Positions 36,626 through 46,690 of a stretch of 64,000 nt of DNA are shown piece after piece; the stretch's first letter is position 1, and each line of letters starts with the position of its first letter. Made by a program: the position numbers and the translations under genes. Location of the stretch: the NCBI RefSeq assembly GCF_029852145.1, contig NC_079978.1, forward strand, positions 1,612,001 to 1,676,000, written 5' to 3'. This stretch comes from Microplitis mediator (Eukaryota; Arthropoda; Insecta; Hymenoptera; Braconidae). The notes under the pieces were generated by a model, which had not been told where the DNA came from, searched no databases, and saw only the letters and a list, made by a program, of their open reading frames with translations.

Positions 36626-39600
36626 ATTAAATTAGAAAGACTGTAGAACCTCACGGTCTATTACAGTTTTCCTAATCCTAATCCTTCGGTGGTATTTCAT
36701 ACTAAACGCACGGTGTAAAGTCATCGCCTTTTAAAGAGCTTTTATTCTTTGACAGGATGATTGTTTCAGCTAAATGACGATTGTATGGCTACCACTGTCG
36801 GTCTCACACGAAAAAAAGAAAACAGGAAAAATTACAGTTTCAAATGGTAGCGCGGCGCTTCGAATGAAAAACCGGAAAAAATTAAAATTTCCCACAAAAT
36901 TTAAAGATTTTACTAAAAATTCTGTCAAAACGACATCTTGGACAGTAAAAATTAATGCTGACAATTATTATTACAATTAACAAAATAATTATTTGAAACT
37001 GTAATTATTACAGAATTTTTTCAAATACTTTGAGTTTTGAATTCAAAGCGCCGCGTTATTATTTGAAACTGATTTTTTTGTTTTCTTCTTTTCGCGTATT
37101 ATTATATTTATTATTATTATATAATTTATTCGTTATTATCAGTATATAAATTAATGAATGATAATAATACACTTAAGAACTTTCTATCACACACTTGCTT
37201 ATTAATGGGGTGGATGGCAGGTGCCGGCCATCTCGTTAGCGTACGAGGCACCGGAGTCGGACATTATGAAACGCCAGCCACGCGACCCTTACAGAGACAA
37301 TTTAGTCAACCGAAGGTGGGTGTCTTTGTTAAACCCACCAGAAAGGCATTTAGAAGCCATAATGTTTTTTTTTGCACTTATTAATGAAATTGCTGATATA
37401 TTCTTACATGATTTGAAGTTACAACCGAAAATATATACATCATTCAGCATGATTTCAAATTTTATACTCAAACTCAACATACATATATTTATTTTCATCT
37501 TAGACTTTCAGTTACACACATACCAAACAACTCAGTCATATTTTTTATTATATTATGCACTGACTGGTCAAAGGAATACCGTAAATCCAAGGGTTTGGAT
37601 CACGGTGCATAATATACCGTCGAAAATATCAAGCAATTTTTTACACTTGTTTTAAAACTGTGTGTACACTTGAGATTGCTTACTTTGTTTATTTATTACC
37701 AATAGACAAAAAAATAAACAACACAGTGTGTAAAAAAAATTCATCATTTATTGTCCGTGTCTTTATATATCAACATTTATTTTCATACTTCGTGAAGTCA
37801 AATTTGAATTATGAATTTACAGAAAAAGTTTCAAATTTTTATACACAGAAAAAAGAATTTCTTGACATCAAAATTTTTACTTATTCTAAAAAATTTTTTG
37901 GGGTTTCATTTAATGTTATCCTATAAATTTTTAAAATTCCTAATAAATATATATAGAGATTTTTTAAATATTTTTATGAACATCAAAATTTGTCCAATTG
38001 ATAAAAACAATATTTTGTCCTCAGTAGAAAATTAAATTCCACGTTTTTGACAAAATAATTTTTCAAATTTTTTATTAGCAATTAGCCATATATTTAAATT
38101 TAATTAAAAAATTTTCTTGTGAAAATGTAACGTCAGTTTTTGTTGATTCATTATTTTGAACCATTCATCAATTCAAATTAACTTCCATGACTTTCAAAAC
38201 AAATGTACATAAGAACACTAAGTAATTAACGATGAATTATTTTCACACTGAAAACATTAATCATTGAAACAAACATTCATAAACAAAAAATTGACATTGT
38301 TATATTTTTTTAATTAGATTATTAGTTAGATGACAGCACGGCACAGTTGCCACTTAGGGTGTTAGTGTCAGGAATGCTGAATGGCCTTTTACTTTAGTCT
38401 TATTAGAACATCACAGCTAATCGATGCATATAAATTATTACTATTATTTATATTATTACATCTCCTTATATTTTAATTCACAAATATTTGTTTTTTTTTA
38501 AGTTATTTACATAATTAGCAATCACATTAGCGGTCTCAGACTGGATGGAGTCTGAAATAATTCAGGACAGAACCAAAAAAAAAAATAAATAAATAAAAAC
38601 TAAACGTAATTTTTATCATACTAATTAACAAGTATTTTAATTTATTTAAAAACTCTCCTTTAACTCGAATTTTTATTTTTCTTTTCATTTCCGCCACTCT
38701 GTTTAATTTATCAAAGCACTTTAATTTAAACTCACAGTATTTTAAATGAGAGTTAATTATAAAAACAATTAGAAATCGTGGGTTCTTTAATGCATGAGTA
38801 AAATTCACGATCAGCTTTTACATTAAATGTGTTTGCTCATTAGCCCTGCTATCATTTTCCATAAGATTTATTCTTTTCATCAGCTTATTGTATCATGCTT
38901 ATGTCATTAATTCATTTACACTAAGGCCTGTTGCTTAAAACGGTTGGTAAGTAATTGCATGTGGATTTTACTAATTAAATATAAACTATTCTCAGCTTAA
39001 ATAACAAGTCTACTGGCTTAAATAATAATAAGTCTATTTGAGTTAGAGCTCATCTGCAACTAAACACCGCGATTTAGAAACGAATTAGAGTAAAAAGTTA
39101 TCCCAACGAAAAAAAAATATGCTAGAGAATTAACCTTTAGCCTCGTTGGAATCGCTAGATGCTACTGTAAAAAAAATTTTTTTTAGTTTTCTTATCAAGG
39201 TAAGAGACCTAGTCCCGATCAGGGACCAGTTTCCAATCACTCATGTATTTGTATGTCTATATTTACTAAATATTGGCACACAAACACCCGAGTGATCGGG
39301 TACCAGTTCCCTGATGGGGTTCTGGGTCTCTTTCTTTACTAATCCAAGCAGGACTAAGTATTTTCTTTATCATCCAGGCTTATTTCAATGGCGTACGGAC
39401 AAATTGGTATGATCCAAGCAGCTGCTGGATTCTTCGTGTACTTCGTGATCATGGCTGAGAACGGTTTCCTTCCAAGAGATCTCTTTGGTATCAGAAAAAT
39501 GTGGGATTCAAAGGCCATCAATGATTTGAAAGACAGTTATGGTCAAGAATGGGTAAATAATCATTCATTTACTCATTTACTAGCAATCTAGTCCTTGCGT

Positions 39601-40174
39601 GACTGCCCTAGTCCGTTGAAAAAAATTTCGGAGTGGATGACTATTTCCTCGATCCCCTCGGAGTAAAATTCACTCCAAAGGGAGTTTACTTTAATATCAA
39701 AAGTCCGTGTTACATTAAAATAATTATTTATTACAGACTTACAAAGATCGTAAAGCACTCGAGTTTACCTGTCACACAGCTTTCTTTGTATCAATTGTCA
39801 TTGTACAGTGGGCTGATTTAATTGTTTGTAAGACACGTAGAAATTCAATTCTTCATCAAGGAATGAGAAACTGGGCCCTTAATTTCGGAATAGTCTTCGA
39901 GACAGCACTTGCTGCTTTCCTCAGTTACACACCCGGTATGGACAAAGGTCTCCGTATGTACCCACTCAAGTAAGTGCTCGAGAAAAAAAAATAATTTGCT
40001 GGTGCAGTAAAAAATAAACGACCGGTACTAATTGTGATAAAAATTAATTTAAGGTTCGTGTGGTGGTTACCAGCAATTCCGTTCATGTTGGCCATCTTCA
40101 TTTACGATGAAACGAGACGATTCTACCTCCGCCGGAACCCAGGAGGATGGCTGGAGCAAGAAACTTACTATTAA
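11065..40174 (+). CDS. Atpalpha: Sodium/potassium-transporting ATPase subunit alpha
   Basis: Exons: first exon (11065-11094, 20810-20821 or possibly 21948-21950), then 27701-27781, 29214-29336, 29435-31160, 31266-31502, 31578-31879, one of 32137-32231 / 32834-32928 / 37221-37315, then 39378-39552, 39737-39969 and 40054-40174. All phases agree. The longest form has 1040 residues. It is a P2C-type ATPase of the plasma membrane that exports three Na+ and imports two K+ per ATP. Visible are the actuator TGES (236-239), the phosphorylated Asp393 in CSDKTGTLTQ, TGDGVND (732-738), the M6 cation ligands in DLGTDM, and the C-terminal ETYY. Near-identity with insect orthologues leaves no doubt. The beta subunit is not in this window. 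Regulation appears to act through alternative first exons and alternative M6-loop exons. Confidence 0.98.
14530..14664. mobile_element. GC-rich inverted-repeat element in ATPase intron 1
   Basis: The left end AAAGCCCCGCAGTGCGGCGCG and the reverse complement of the right end, AAAAGCCCCGGAGTCGCGCG, agree over about 20 bp. The interior has further CGCGAAT and CTGCGGGC motifs. It is a GC-rich island of about 135 bp in strongly AT-rich intron DNA. A small TIR element is likely. Confidence 0.5.
15840..16344. mobile_element. CCCGGGTCA element, copy 1 (~505 bp)
   Basis: It starts CCCGGGTCAAAAATAAAACT and ends AAATTTTTGACCCGGG, inverted termini. The body repeats words such as GACTTTTTCG, AAGTCTAAACC and TCGCCTTA in both orientations. 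An inverted copy with the same body is at 33904-34452. No coding potential. Confidence 0.75.
18310..18332. repeat. (AT)n microsatellite
   Basis: Uninterrupted AT dinucleotides of about 23 bp in the ATPase intron. Confidence 0.85.
20501..20809 (+). promoter_or_regulatory. Atpalpha: Second Atpalpha promoter region and 5'UTR
   Basis: A locally GC-rich segment with repeated GGTACGG words ends in a Kozak-like CAGCC before the ATG at 20810. TCAGTC at 20734-20739 matches the insect initiator TCAGTY. There is no TATA box at the expected distance. Confidence 0.45.
20810..20821 (+). CDS. Atpalpha: Atpalpha alternative first coding exon 1b (MGDK)
   Basis: ATG GGT GAC AAG is followed by the donor GTTTGT at 20822. 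Phase 0 joins it to the exon at 27701, giving MGDKHGRTDSY and a 1034-residue protein. MGDK is a common N-terminus of animal alpha subunits, which supports the call. Confidence 0.75.
21422..21947 (+). promoter_or_regulatory. Atpalpha: Third Atpalpha promoter: TATA box and long 5'UTR
   Basis: TATAAAAAG at 21422-21430 is followed about 35 bp later by TCACTA (21455-21460), an initiator-like site. The next 490 bp have no long frame and end in an ATG directly abutting a donor at 21951. The arrangement fits a third transcription start, but without transcript data it remains a prediction. Confidence 0.45.
21948..21950 (+). CDS. Atpalpha: Possible third Atpalpha first exon encoding only Met
   Basis: ACACAATG is directly followed by GTAATC, a usable donor. 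Joined in phase 0 to the exon at 27701, translation would begin MHGRTDSY and give a 1031-residue protein. The alternative is that this exon is untranslated, or the ATG is read through into an 11-codon frame that stops. Confidence 0.4.
21951..27700. other. Atpalpha intron before the common second exon
   Basis: No gene is supported. It contains the foldback element at 24917-25049. Open frames near 25545-25857 and 26386-26858 overlap on both strands, lack any recognisable domain and are not called. Confidence 0.45.
24917..25049. mobile_element. Palindromic element in ATPase intron (~133 bp)
   Basis: The left arm runs from CTAAACATGAGT through TATTCACTAATTC, and the right arm from GAATTAGTGAATATTCACTC to CATGTTTAG. 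They are inverted over about 50 bp around a short centre. It would fold into one long hairpin. Either a MITE or an element-derived hairpin. Confidence 0.65.
27701..27781 (+). CDS. Atpalpha: Atpalpha common N-terminal exon (HGRTDSYRVAT)
   Basis: The polypyrimidine tract and acceptor TTTTTTCCAG end at 27700 and the donor GTACAC is at 27782. It has 27 codons, phase 0 on both sides, beginning HGRTDSYRVAT and ending TADGMYK. This corresponds to the insect HGRADSYRVAT exon. It is preceded by different first exons, and the (CA)n run follows just downstream. Confidence 0.93.
27795..27820. repeat. (CA)13 microsatellite
   Basis: Twenty-six bases of CA starting 13 bp after the end of the 27701-27781 exon, so next to its donor. 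CA-rich tracts next to donors can influence splicing; no effect is shown here. Confidence 0.85.
29214..29336 (+). CDS. Atpalpha: Atpalpha exon: Lys-rich N-terminal segment
   Basis: Forty-one codons, phase 0, opening SRRKAPKKKGDLDDLKQELD and ending FQTHPEN. This is the cytoplasmic segment before M1. The lysine cluster is typical of animal alpha subunits and affects the pump's E1/E2 balance. Confidence 0.95.
29435..31160 (+). CDS. Atpalpha: Atpalpha large catalytic exon (M1 to nucleotide-binding domain)
   Basis: A 1726-nt exon carrying M1-M4, the actuator domain with TGES, the phosphorylation motif DKTGT and the nucleotide-binding domain with KGAPER. The M1-M2 loop reads QASTSEDPNDDN, with Gln and Asn at the two positions that decide ouabain affinity (111 and 122 in pig numbering). 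The donor is GTACTC at 31161. Confidence 0.97.
32137..32231 (+). CDS. Atpalpha: Atpalpha mutually exclusive exon 6a
   Basis: Acceptor TATCAG, donor GTTTCT; 95 nt. The residues [20 protein letters not shown] and then RNPLFDKLVNDR end transmembrane helix M6 and form the M6-M7 cytoplasmic loop. Length and phase equal those of the two other copies, so only one can be used per transcript. Its donor is the weakest of the three. Confidence 0.92.
32834..32928 (+). CDS. Atpalpha: Atpalpha mutually exclusive exon 6b
   Basis: Acceptor GTCAG, donor GTAACA; 95 nt. It encodes [20 protein letters not shown] and then RNPFTDKLVNER, the version closest to the usual insect protein. It lies 602 bp after exon 6a. 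Confidence 0.94.
33598..33660. repeat. (TTA)n-rich microsatellite in ATPase intron
   Basis: Imperfect TTA/ATT triplets over about 60 bp. Confidence 0.75.
33769..34624. mobile_element. CCCGGGTCA-ended outer element, interrupted by a second element
   Basis: The left end CCCGGGTCAAAATATCTAGC and the right end GCTAGATATTGTGACCCGGG are inverted, and pairing continues for about 90 bp (AAGTAAGTCTCAATCCAG, ACTGAGTAAA, GAGCCTCAAATGAT). The body is split by the element at 33904-34452. It is a different family from that insertion but has the same terminal CCCGGGTCA. Confidence 0.75.
33904..34452. mobile_element. CCCGGGTCA element, copy 2 (inverted), nested
   Basis: Same body as 15840-16344 in the opposite orientation, with ends CCAGGTCAAAAATAAAACTT and TTTATTTTTGACCCGGG. 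TAC flanks both sides, a possible 3-bp target duplication. It inserted into the element at 33769-34624. Confidence 0.77.
35359..35412. other. Perfect 14-bp hairpin in the intron between exons 6b and 6c
   Basis: GTGAAATTGTTGAT at 35359-35372 pairs perfectly with ATCAACAATTTCAC at 35399-35412 around a 26-nt loop. It could be an RNA structure or an element remnant. Confidence 0.6.
36601..36624. repeat. (TTA)n microsatellite
   Basis: Eight TTA units in the ATPase intron. Confidence 0.8.
36805..37097. mobile_element. TIR element (~293 bp) just upstream of exon 6c
   Basis: The left end CACACGAAAAAAAGAAAACA, then CAGTTTCAAATGGTAGCGCGGCGCTTCG, matches the reverse complement of the right end: ACGCGAAAAGAAGAAAAC, CAGTTTCAAATAATAACGCGGCGCTTTG. 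Arms are about 55-60 bp. The right edge is 124 bp from the acceptor of exon 6c. Short open frames on both strands here are element sequence. Confidence 0.75.
37221..37315 (+). CDS. Atpalpha: Atpalpha mutually exclusive exon 6c
   Basis: Acceptor GGCAG, donor GTGGGT; 95 nt. It encodes [20 protein letters not shown] and then RDPYRDNLVNRR. It differs most in the loop: Ala-Pro replaces His-Ala or Gln-Ala, DNL replaces DKL, and it ends RR. It lies 4.3 kb after exon 6b, with several transposon insertions between. Confidence 0.93.
37316..39196. other. Atpalpha intron after exon 6c
   Basis: AT-rich intron with no supportable gene or structured element before the MITE at 39197. Open frames near 37660-38035 are low-complexity Phe/Lys/Ile-rich noise. 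Confidence 0.5.
39197..39338. mobile_element. MITE family B, copy 2
   Basis: The left arm AAGGTAAGAGACCTAGTCCC and the right arm GGGGTTCTGGGTCTCTTTCT flank a core with CATGTATTTGT, as in the copy at 6069-6218. Its right edge lies about 40 bp from the acceptor of the exon at 39378. Confidence 0.75.
39378..40174 (+). CDS. Atpalpha: Atpalpha 3' coding exons (M7 to C-terminus)
   Basis: Three exons (39378-39552, 39737-39969, 40054-40174) encode M7-M10, beginning LISMAYGQIG and ending RNPGGWLEQETYY, with TAA at 40172-40174. The C-terminal YY is the conserved terminus that influences Na+ affinity. Confidence 0.97.
39615..39700. repeat. Fragment related to the CGCTGTAAAA element
   Basis: Within the 39553-39736 intron, CGGAGTGGATGACT and CCTCGGAGTAAAATTCACTCC resemble the GGAGTGAATTTCACTCC core of the element at 59687-59984. 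A decayed piece is likely. Confidence 0.35.
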
Positions 40175-43100
40175 ACGGTCATGTACAGCGAGACGCATAC
40201 CCACGCGGAAACACGTAATAATAATAAAAATAAAATAAATAATAATAATAATAATAAAAATAATAAAACAAGATCTAAATCACTCACATACATACAACAC
40301 ATGTTAAACACACGGGGCGTGCTACTGAATCGATCTGTACTGTCGCGATGGAGGCTGGAGATGTGCTTCGTTTGCTAGATCCCATGGCTTTAGGATCACT
40401 CGCAGCGATAACGAGACCGGAAATGAGTGGTACGAACATACAAGATAATAATTATTATAACTCAATCGCCATCAACATCACCATCATCAACAACAACAAC
40501 AACTACAACTACAAATACTAAACACTTTGAAGAATCCAACGAGCCGAGTATGGACGGTTCGTCGAATTCGTCAACCCGCACGCTCCGACGACTAGTTACT
40601 TACACGTGATAAGAATCTCTATTAGGAATTTTAAAACCAGAGGATGTGCGCCGTCTTGATCTTGAGATTGTTCATAGTTGAGCCATAGAAAAAATATATA
40701 ATATAATATAACATTTAATAAATAACAAAGCACTGGTGGATTTAATAACACAATAAATACAGAACGTGGAAATGAGTCACTGCCCTTAATTCGAAATGCT
40801 CGAATGAGTTCCGACATTGAATAATAAATCTGTATTATGAATGGGCAAATGCCGGGGATTGAGTTAATGAAGCGTGCATCCAGCCGGAAAGATATTCAAA
40901 TAACCGACCAATATAAATCTATACATATATATGTATATGTATATGTATGTATATATATATATATGTATAAAAAAATGCAAAAGTGTGAGTATATGATGAG
41001 CTTTCACGTGATCAAGAAACAAAGTCGGGTTTGACGGGCCTAAAAAATAATTTAAAAAAAACAGTAGATCGTAGATGAGTTAAAAAAAATTAAAAAAATT
41101 AATTGAACAATAATGGATAAGCGGGGTAAGCTGACCGTGATATGTTATAATAAAAAAGTAATTAAATAAATAATTGAAACATGGATCGAAACTGCGTGTG
41201 TTAAAACTCGCGATAACATTTAACTCAGCTCGTGATCATGTTTCAATTAAAATAAATATTCAAAATTCAATCAAGTATACAACGTTAAATTTGATCATTA
41301 TGAAAAATAAATATTAATTTTTAAAAATAATAAATAATATATTTATTATTATTATTATTGATAAAAATAAAAATGAAAAAAAAAAACAAAAACAAAATGC
41401 GGCTACCGCAAATAAAGATATATATAATAATTATTGATTATTATTATTATTAACTATTAAATCTAGATGTCTTGTGATATCAGGGAATCTAATAGACCTG
41501 TTAATTAGCGATTTATTATTTTCAAAAATCATAAATAAATAATAAAAAATAATAATGTACCTTAGAATTGGCATGCTTTAAGATTTAAAAGTAAAAATAT
41601 TTAAAACAAAATACACGGATGAATAGACAATTTATTATATTATTGCTAAAGTGGAAGATAATAAATATAAAAAGCTCGCAGGATATTTATAAATGTCAAG
41701 ACACCAAATTATCTCAACATTAAACCAATAAATAATAAATAAATAAATTATTTATGAGGTTTAATAAAGACGTCAGTACGCTAGATTGGCACGCCCTAGT
41801 TTTTTAAAATTATTTATTTATTTTTAAAATTATTATGTTTACCGGAAGAAGAATATTCATTCAGCAAAGCAGATTATCAGTGGTATAGAGCGTCTTCAGG
41901 TTTAAATTACCACCAGCAACATCATTCAGATCGCGTCACGTTATTATTCTATTTAAATAAAAATTCAAAATAAAAACCATCATTACTTTTATTGAAGAAC
42001 GAAGAGAAGAGGGTCGACAACAAACTAAACAGCGATTTTAAAAATACAATAGCATTAAAAAAAAACAAATCTAATCCATCGATGCGCGTGCTCGTTGATA
42101 AGCCATCAGTATAATTATAATATAAAAATTGTAATAATAAAAAAAATAAAAGTTAAAAAACCATTGACTTATAAGTTTATCAAGTAGTTAAAGTGAGATA
42201 AGGGGGTAGATTCTTCATCGGTCTGGGCTTCATTATACCCATGAGAAACGGCAAACAGAGTTTTCAGTGTGAGATAGAGTTAGAACACGGCAAAGGTGAA
42301 TAAAAAATTTAAAAAAAAATAAAATAAACAATAATAGTACACGCGAAGATGTAGATGTAGGATATTACAGTACCAAAAGTAAAGGGAAAATAATTAAAAA
42401 TTTATTAAAATTAAAAGCTAGCAGGTGAATGGAAGTAATGCATTCTCATGTAGGTTAAAAAAAATAAATAAATAATAACCAAGTAAATATATAAATATAA
42501 CGCATTCATTCTTCTAGGTTTTTCTTTTTATTTTATAGTTAAATAAAACGCAAAGCGAGACAGCTCGCTTTTAAAATAAATTACCCCGGTACGCCGAACG
42601 CCCTGTTATCAGCCGACGGCATGTCTTATCAAAAAGAAATATATAAATGTATAAATAATAAAGTTATTAAAATAAAAGTTTAAATAAATGCGAGCCCTTT
42701 ACACAAAGTGACTTAAATACCTGGTACGCGCGACCCTCTCGCTCAAAAAAAAAAAGGATTTTGAATTTAAAAATATAAATAATTAGGCGAGATATTTATT
42801 ATGAATAATAACGGTTGTTAAATAAAAACGCGACTGCTGTATTATGATTATTAAAAGGTGATGAGAAGATGCACCCCGGCAGTTCGGTCCCGAATAAATG
42901 CCCAAAGTGTTCATAATTGAGAGCCATAAGTACACTACCATTATTTTTAAAAATCATAATATTATACGTTACGTTACTACACGACACTGTCACTTCACAT
43001 ACATACTAATCATACTATTTAAATATATATTAAAAAAAAATATAAAAAAAAAAAAAAAAAAAAAAAAAACATTACACACAAAGAGCACAATCAACACTGA

Positions 43101-46100
43101 TAAATTGCGTAATGTATCTAGAGTTACAAGAGTATGGAACGCGTTTTAAAAATTACTCATGCAAATGGCTTTCGGTGACTGTATTTTTTTTTTTTTTTTT
43201 TTTTTAATTATTTTATCCCATCGTTATTATTAAAATTGTATCGATAAAATGTTAATTACCGCTAGGAATGACGCAGACTTAACGACATCTCCATATGTTA
43301 TTATCGTTATTAAAAATTTGTCTTGAGGACTGCGTGAATTTCCCGCCGCGTAATTTCGATTTATTTCTTTATTTAATAAAATAAAATAAAATAAAATAAA
43401 ATAAAAAGTATTTATTAATTATTACTACTATTACTATGACTTGTAGATTTGAAAATAATAACGTGTTTTAAAAAAATAAAAAAAAAACGGCCCGAAAGTT
43501 GAGCCGTTAAATTTTAACGGGGTTGAGATTTATTGAAGATTTGTTCTTGTTGATGCGTGGGGTATGTTAGTAATCAACAAATAAAAATCATACGTGCCGT
43601 AATAACGCGATTTAATTATTATTATTATTTTAATTATTATAATTATTATTATTATTGATTATTAATTATGCGGCACGGATGAAACGACTCACTAAGATTT
43701 ATTAATCGATAAATAATCGTGAGAATGTGATTAATAAATTTAACGATTTAAATAAATTGATGAATAAATAATAATGATGTTGAAACGGTGGTCAACAGGG
43801 TGTTCCGTGCCGGGGAGATGTAGGAGCCCATTGAAAAATTGATTAAAAAAAGATAAAAAAAAATAAATGCTTTGCCGTCGTGCGCCGCCTCACTTTAGGT
43901 TAATAATTTAAATATTAACGATAATATAATAATTATGATAATACAATACATGTTATTATAATAAGATATTACTAGATGTAATTATTATATATGAATTAGT
44001 CTAGATCGTGTTGTTGAAGAAAAAGTATGTATAAGATAAATAAAAAAAATTACAAAAAGAAATGGAATGAGCAAGATATAAAATAGAAAAATATTTAAAA
44101 ATAATTATTATTATAATGAAATAAATAAAAAAAAAAATTAACACAATATAAAGGATTAAGATTCGGTCTAAGACCATAAATCCGCGGCGGAATGAGTGGA
44201 TACGAGTTTCGATTCATTTGTAGAATTTATATACTTCTATTGTTACTTTATTTATTTTTTTTCATCGGTAAAATTAACGAATTTCAATTTGTCATTTTAA
44301 ATGTTTATATAAATTTTTTTAACGCACTTTTTTTTTAAATTACGTCACCACATGTGAAAAAAATTCCGAGTGTGAGCGAATAATAATTATGTATAATTGT
44401 GAATTTGCAAGAATCTAGTGTGCTTGATATTGATATTTTATTGACTTTAAATATATAATTAAAAAGTTAATTTGTTTTTTAAATATAATTGCATAATTGA
44501 AGGGATGATAAGAAAAGTATAAATGAGTAAAATTTAAATTTTAATGTCAGTTGTATATTTTTTGTTTTAAAAAAAATTATACTCTTTAAAAAAGTCATAA
44601 ACTAATTGTTCAAATTCACTTTACTCTTTTCTTTCCCAATGTCCCTTTAATTATCGATAACAGAAATTTCAATTATTTTCTTCAGTTATACTCGACGTTA
44701 TAATTCCGAAGAAGATAAAATAAAATATTTAAATGGGTACGTCATTTGTATCAACTCAGTCCGCGCGCGCGATTAAATTGAATGATTAATATGATAAAAA
44801 ATAATAATAAATAAATTGAATAATGTTTTATTAATATTGTAAATATTTTAAATAAATAGACGACGGACATAAAAATTATGCGTGATTGTGGACCCACTGG
44901 AGTCGGTTTTTGATCCAATCTATAGACCGACTCTTGTATTATTATTACGACGGGTCCTTTGCTCTTTTTGCGTTTATTTTTGTTTCGCTTTACACGTGTA
45001 TGTACATCACTATACTTACACACTACAAATAATATGTCAATGAACGTTAGTATTAAAAAAGCCAACACTAATGAGCTTTATTAATTGGCCAATAAAATGC
45101 CCAACAATCACTCGGCGAGCCCACTTTAAATAATAATAATACCGATATACATTTAACACTAATCAAAAATAAATAAAGTTATAACACGTATATATATAAA
45201 TATATATGTATAACCGAAATTGATAACGTGAGATAGAGAAACTCGTACACAAAAAATACACGCGATGATTGAAATAAAAAAACACACACATGCTCACCGC
45301 TCTACTCTATATCTGTAATACCTTTTTCTGATTGACAATTCCTTTCGTATGATTAATTAATAAGTTTTGTTTTCACTCATGAAATATATTAAGGAGATAA
45401 AAAAAAATGAATAAAAAATAAAAAAAAATAAAAAAAAAATAAACGAAAGACATTGTCCAACCCAAGTGTCATTACTTTTGATGTTAAATAAAAAATACAT
45501 AATTAATAAAAAGTTGTGATTCCTGTTGTACTAAATTTGACCTTTTTTTCATTAAATTGTAACTCTTCATTTATTTATATTATTTTAGTTTTGTTTTATT
45601 ATTCTCTTATATATTTTTATTTAACATTATCGAGCGTCATATTTAGTTTTAAAAATAATATTTTTATTTTAAATTATTTGTATGTGCGATATAATATTTT
45701 TTCTATTATATTTATTAGATTAATATATAATGATAAATGAATATTAATAAAATAATAATTATAATATTACCAGATCCATTTCTTTTTACAATATTATAAA
45801 AATAAGATTTCAAATATTTGCTAATTTTAATTTATGGAACAAAATAAATAAGTATTCAATTATTCATAGATAAATAATACGTTATTTTATTTAGTTTTTT
45901 ATTTATTTACTATTTTAATAAATATCCTAAGCCCTACACTTTATTAATTATTTCACAATCGCATTAATTTGTTTTTTTTTGATATTTTATAATTAGTATA
46001 GAATAGAAACTCTGGCTTTGGTCCTTCGAGCCACTAATCTCATACACAAGTCAAGATTATTACGCATTATTTTTTTTTTTAATCAAGAGAAAATTGTTGG

Positions 46101-46690
46101 GAATAACGTAATCTCCTTTAATTTTTCAAATTATTATCAAAAATGTCCCATAAGTGTGAAAATAAAATTAAATTACTCTAGGAGTTACAAAAAAAATTTT
46201 TTAACGGTTTCGTGACGTAAATTTGAAAAAAATCAAATTTAGCGGGATAAGATTTTGTGGAAGCTGGAGAACGGGTAATTTTTCTTATTTTATGTACTTT
46301 GGACTCTATTATTATTTTTAAATATTTAAACTGACATTTGAGTTCACTCGCAGTTTTTTTTTTTCTAAAATTTATAAATTTTTATTTGAACTTGAGAAAT
46401 TAGACAGGTGATTAAATTTAAATATATTTTACTAAAATTTAAAGATATTAATTTGAAAATTGCAAAAAATTACTTATATCTATTAAAAATTTCAAAAAAA
46501 AAAATTATTAATTTTTGTAAAATTAATTTAGCTCTCGTATGATTCAAATATTTCCCGCCATTTTATTATTCTGCGTCACGTGATAATTGTCATGATTTTA
46601 ATTATTTTTTTTTTATAGACACATGTGGATCTAGTGTTCTAATGTTTACATATTTCTTATAAATAATAAAAATAATAATTAATAATAACA
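40175..46690. other. Atpalpha 3'UTR and long gene-free region
   Basis: Very AT-rich, with several AATAAA hexamers soon after the stop (from about 40216), so the true 3' end cannot be chosen. It contains a TGTATATA at 40948-40955 (Pumilio-type site if transcribed), long A and T homopolymers near 43040-43069 and 43186-43205, and an (AAAAT)n run. Open frames at 44751-45068 and 45516-46215 are low-complexity and not supported. Confidence 0.5.
43377..43408. repeat. (AAAAT)n microsatellite
   Basis: About six pentanucleotide units downstream of the ATPase gene. Confidence 0.8.

Noticed and set aside
44751..45068. 105-codon minus-strand frame with hydrophobic ends
   Set aside because: Ile/Leu/Phe/Lys-rich translation of AT-rich DNA; no splice context, no known domain.
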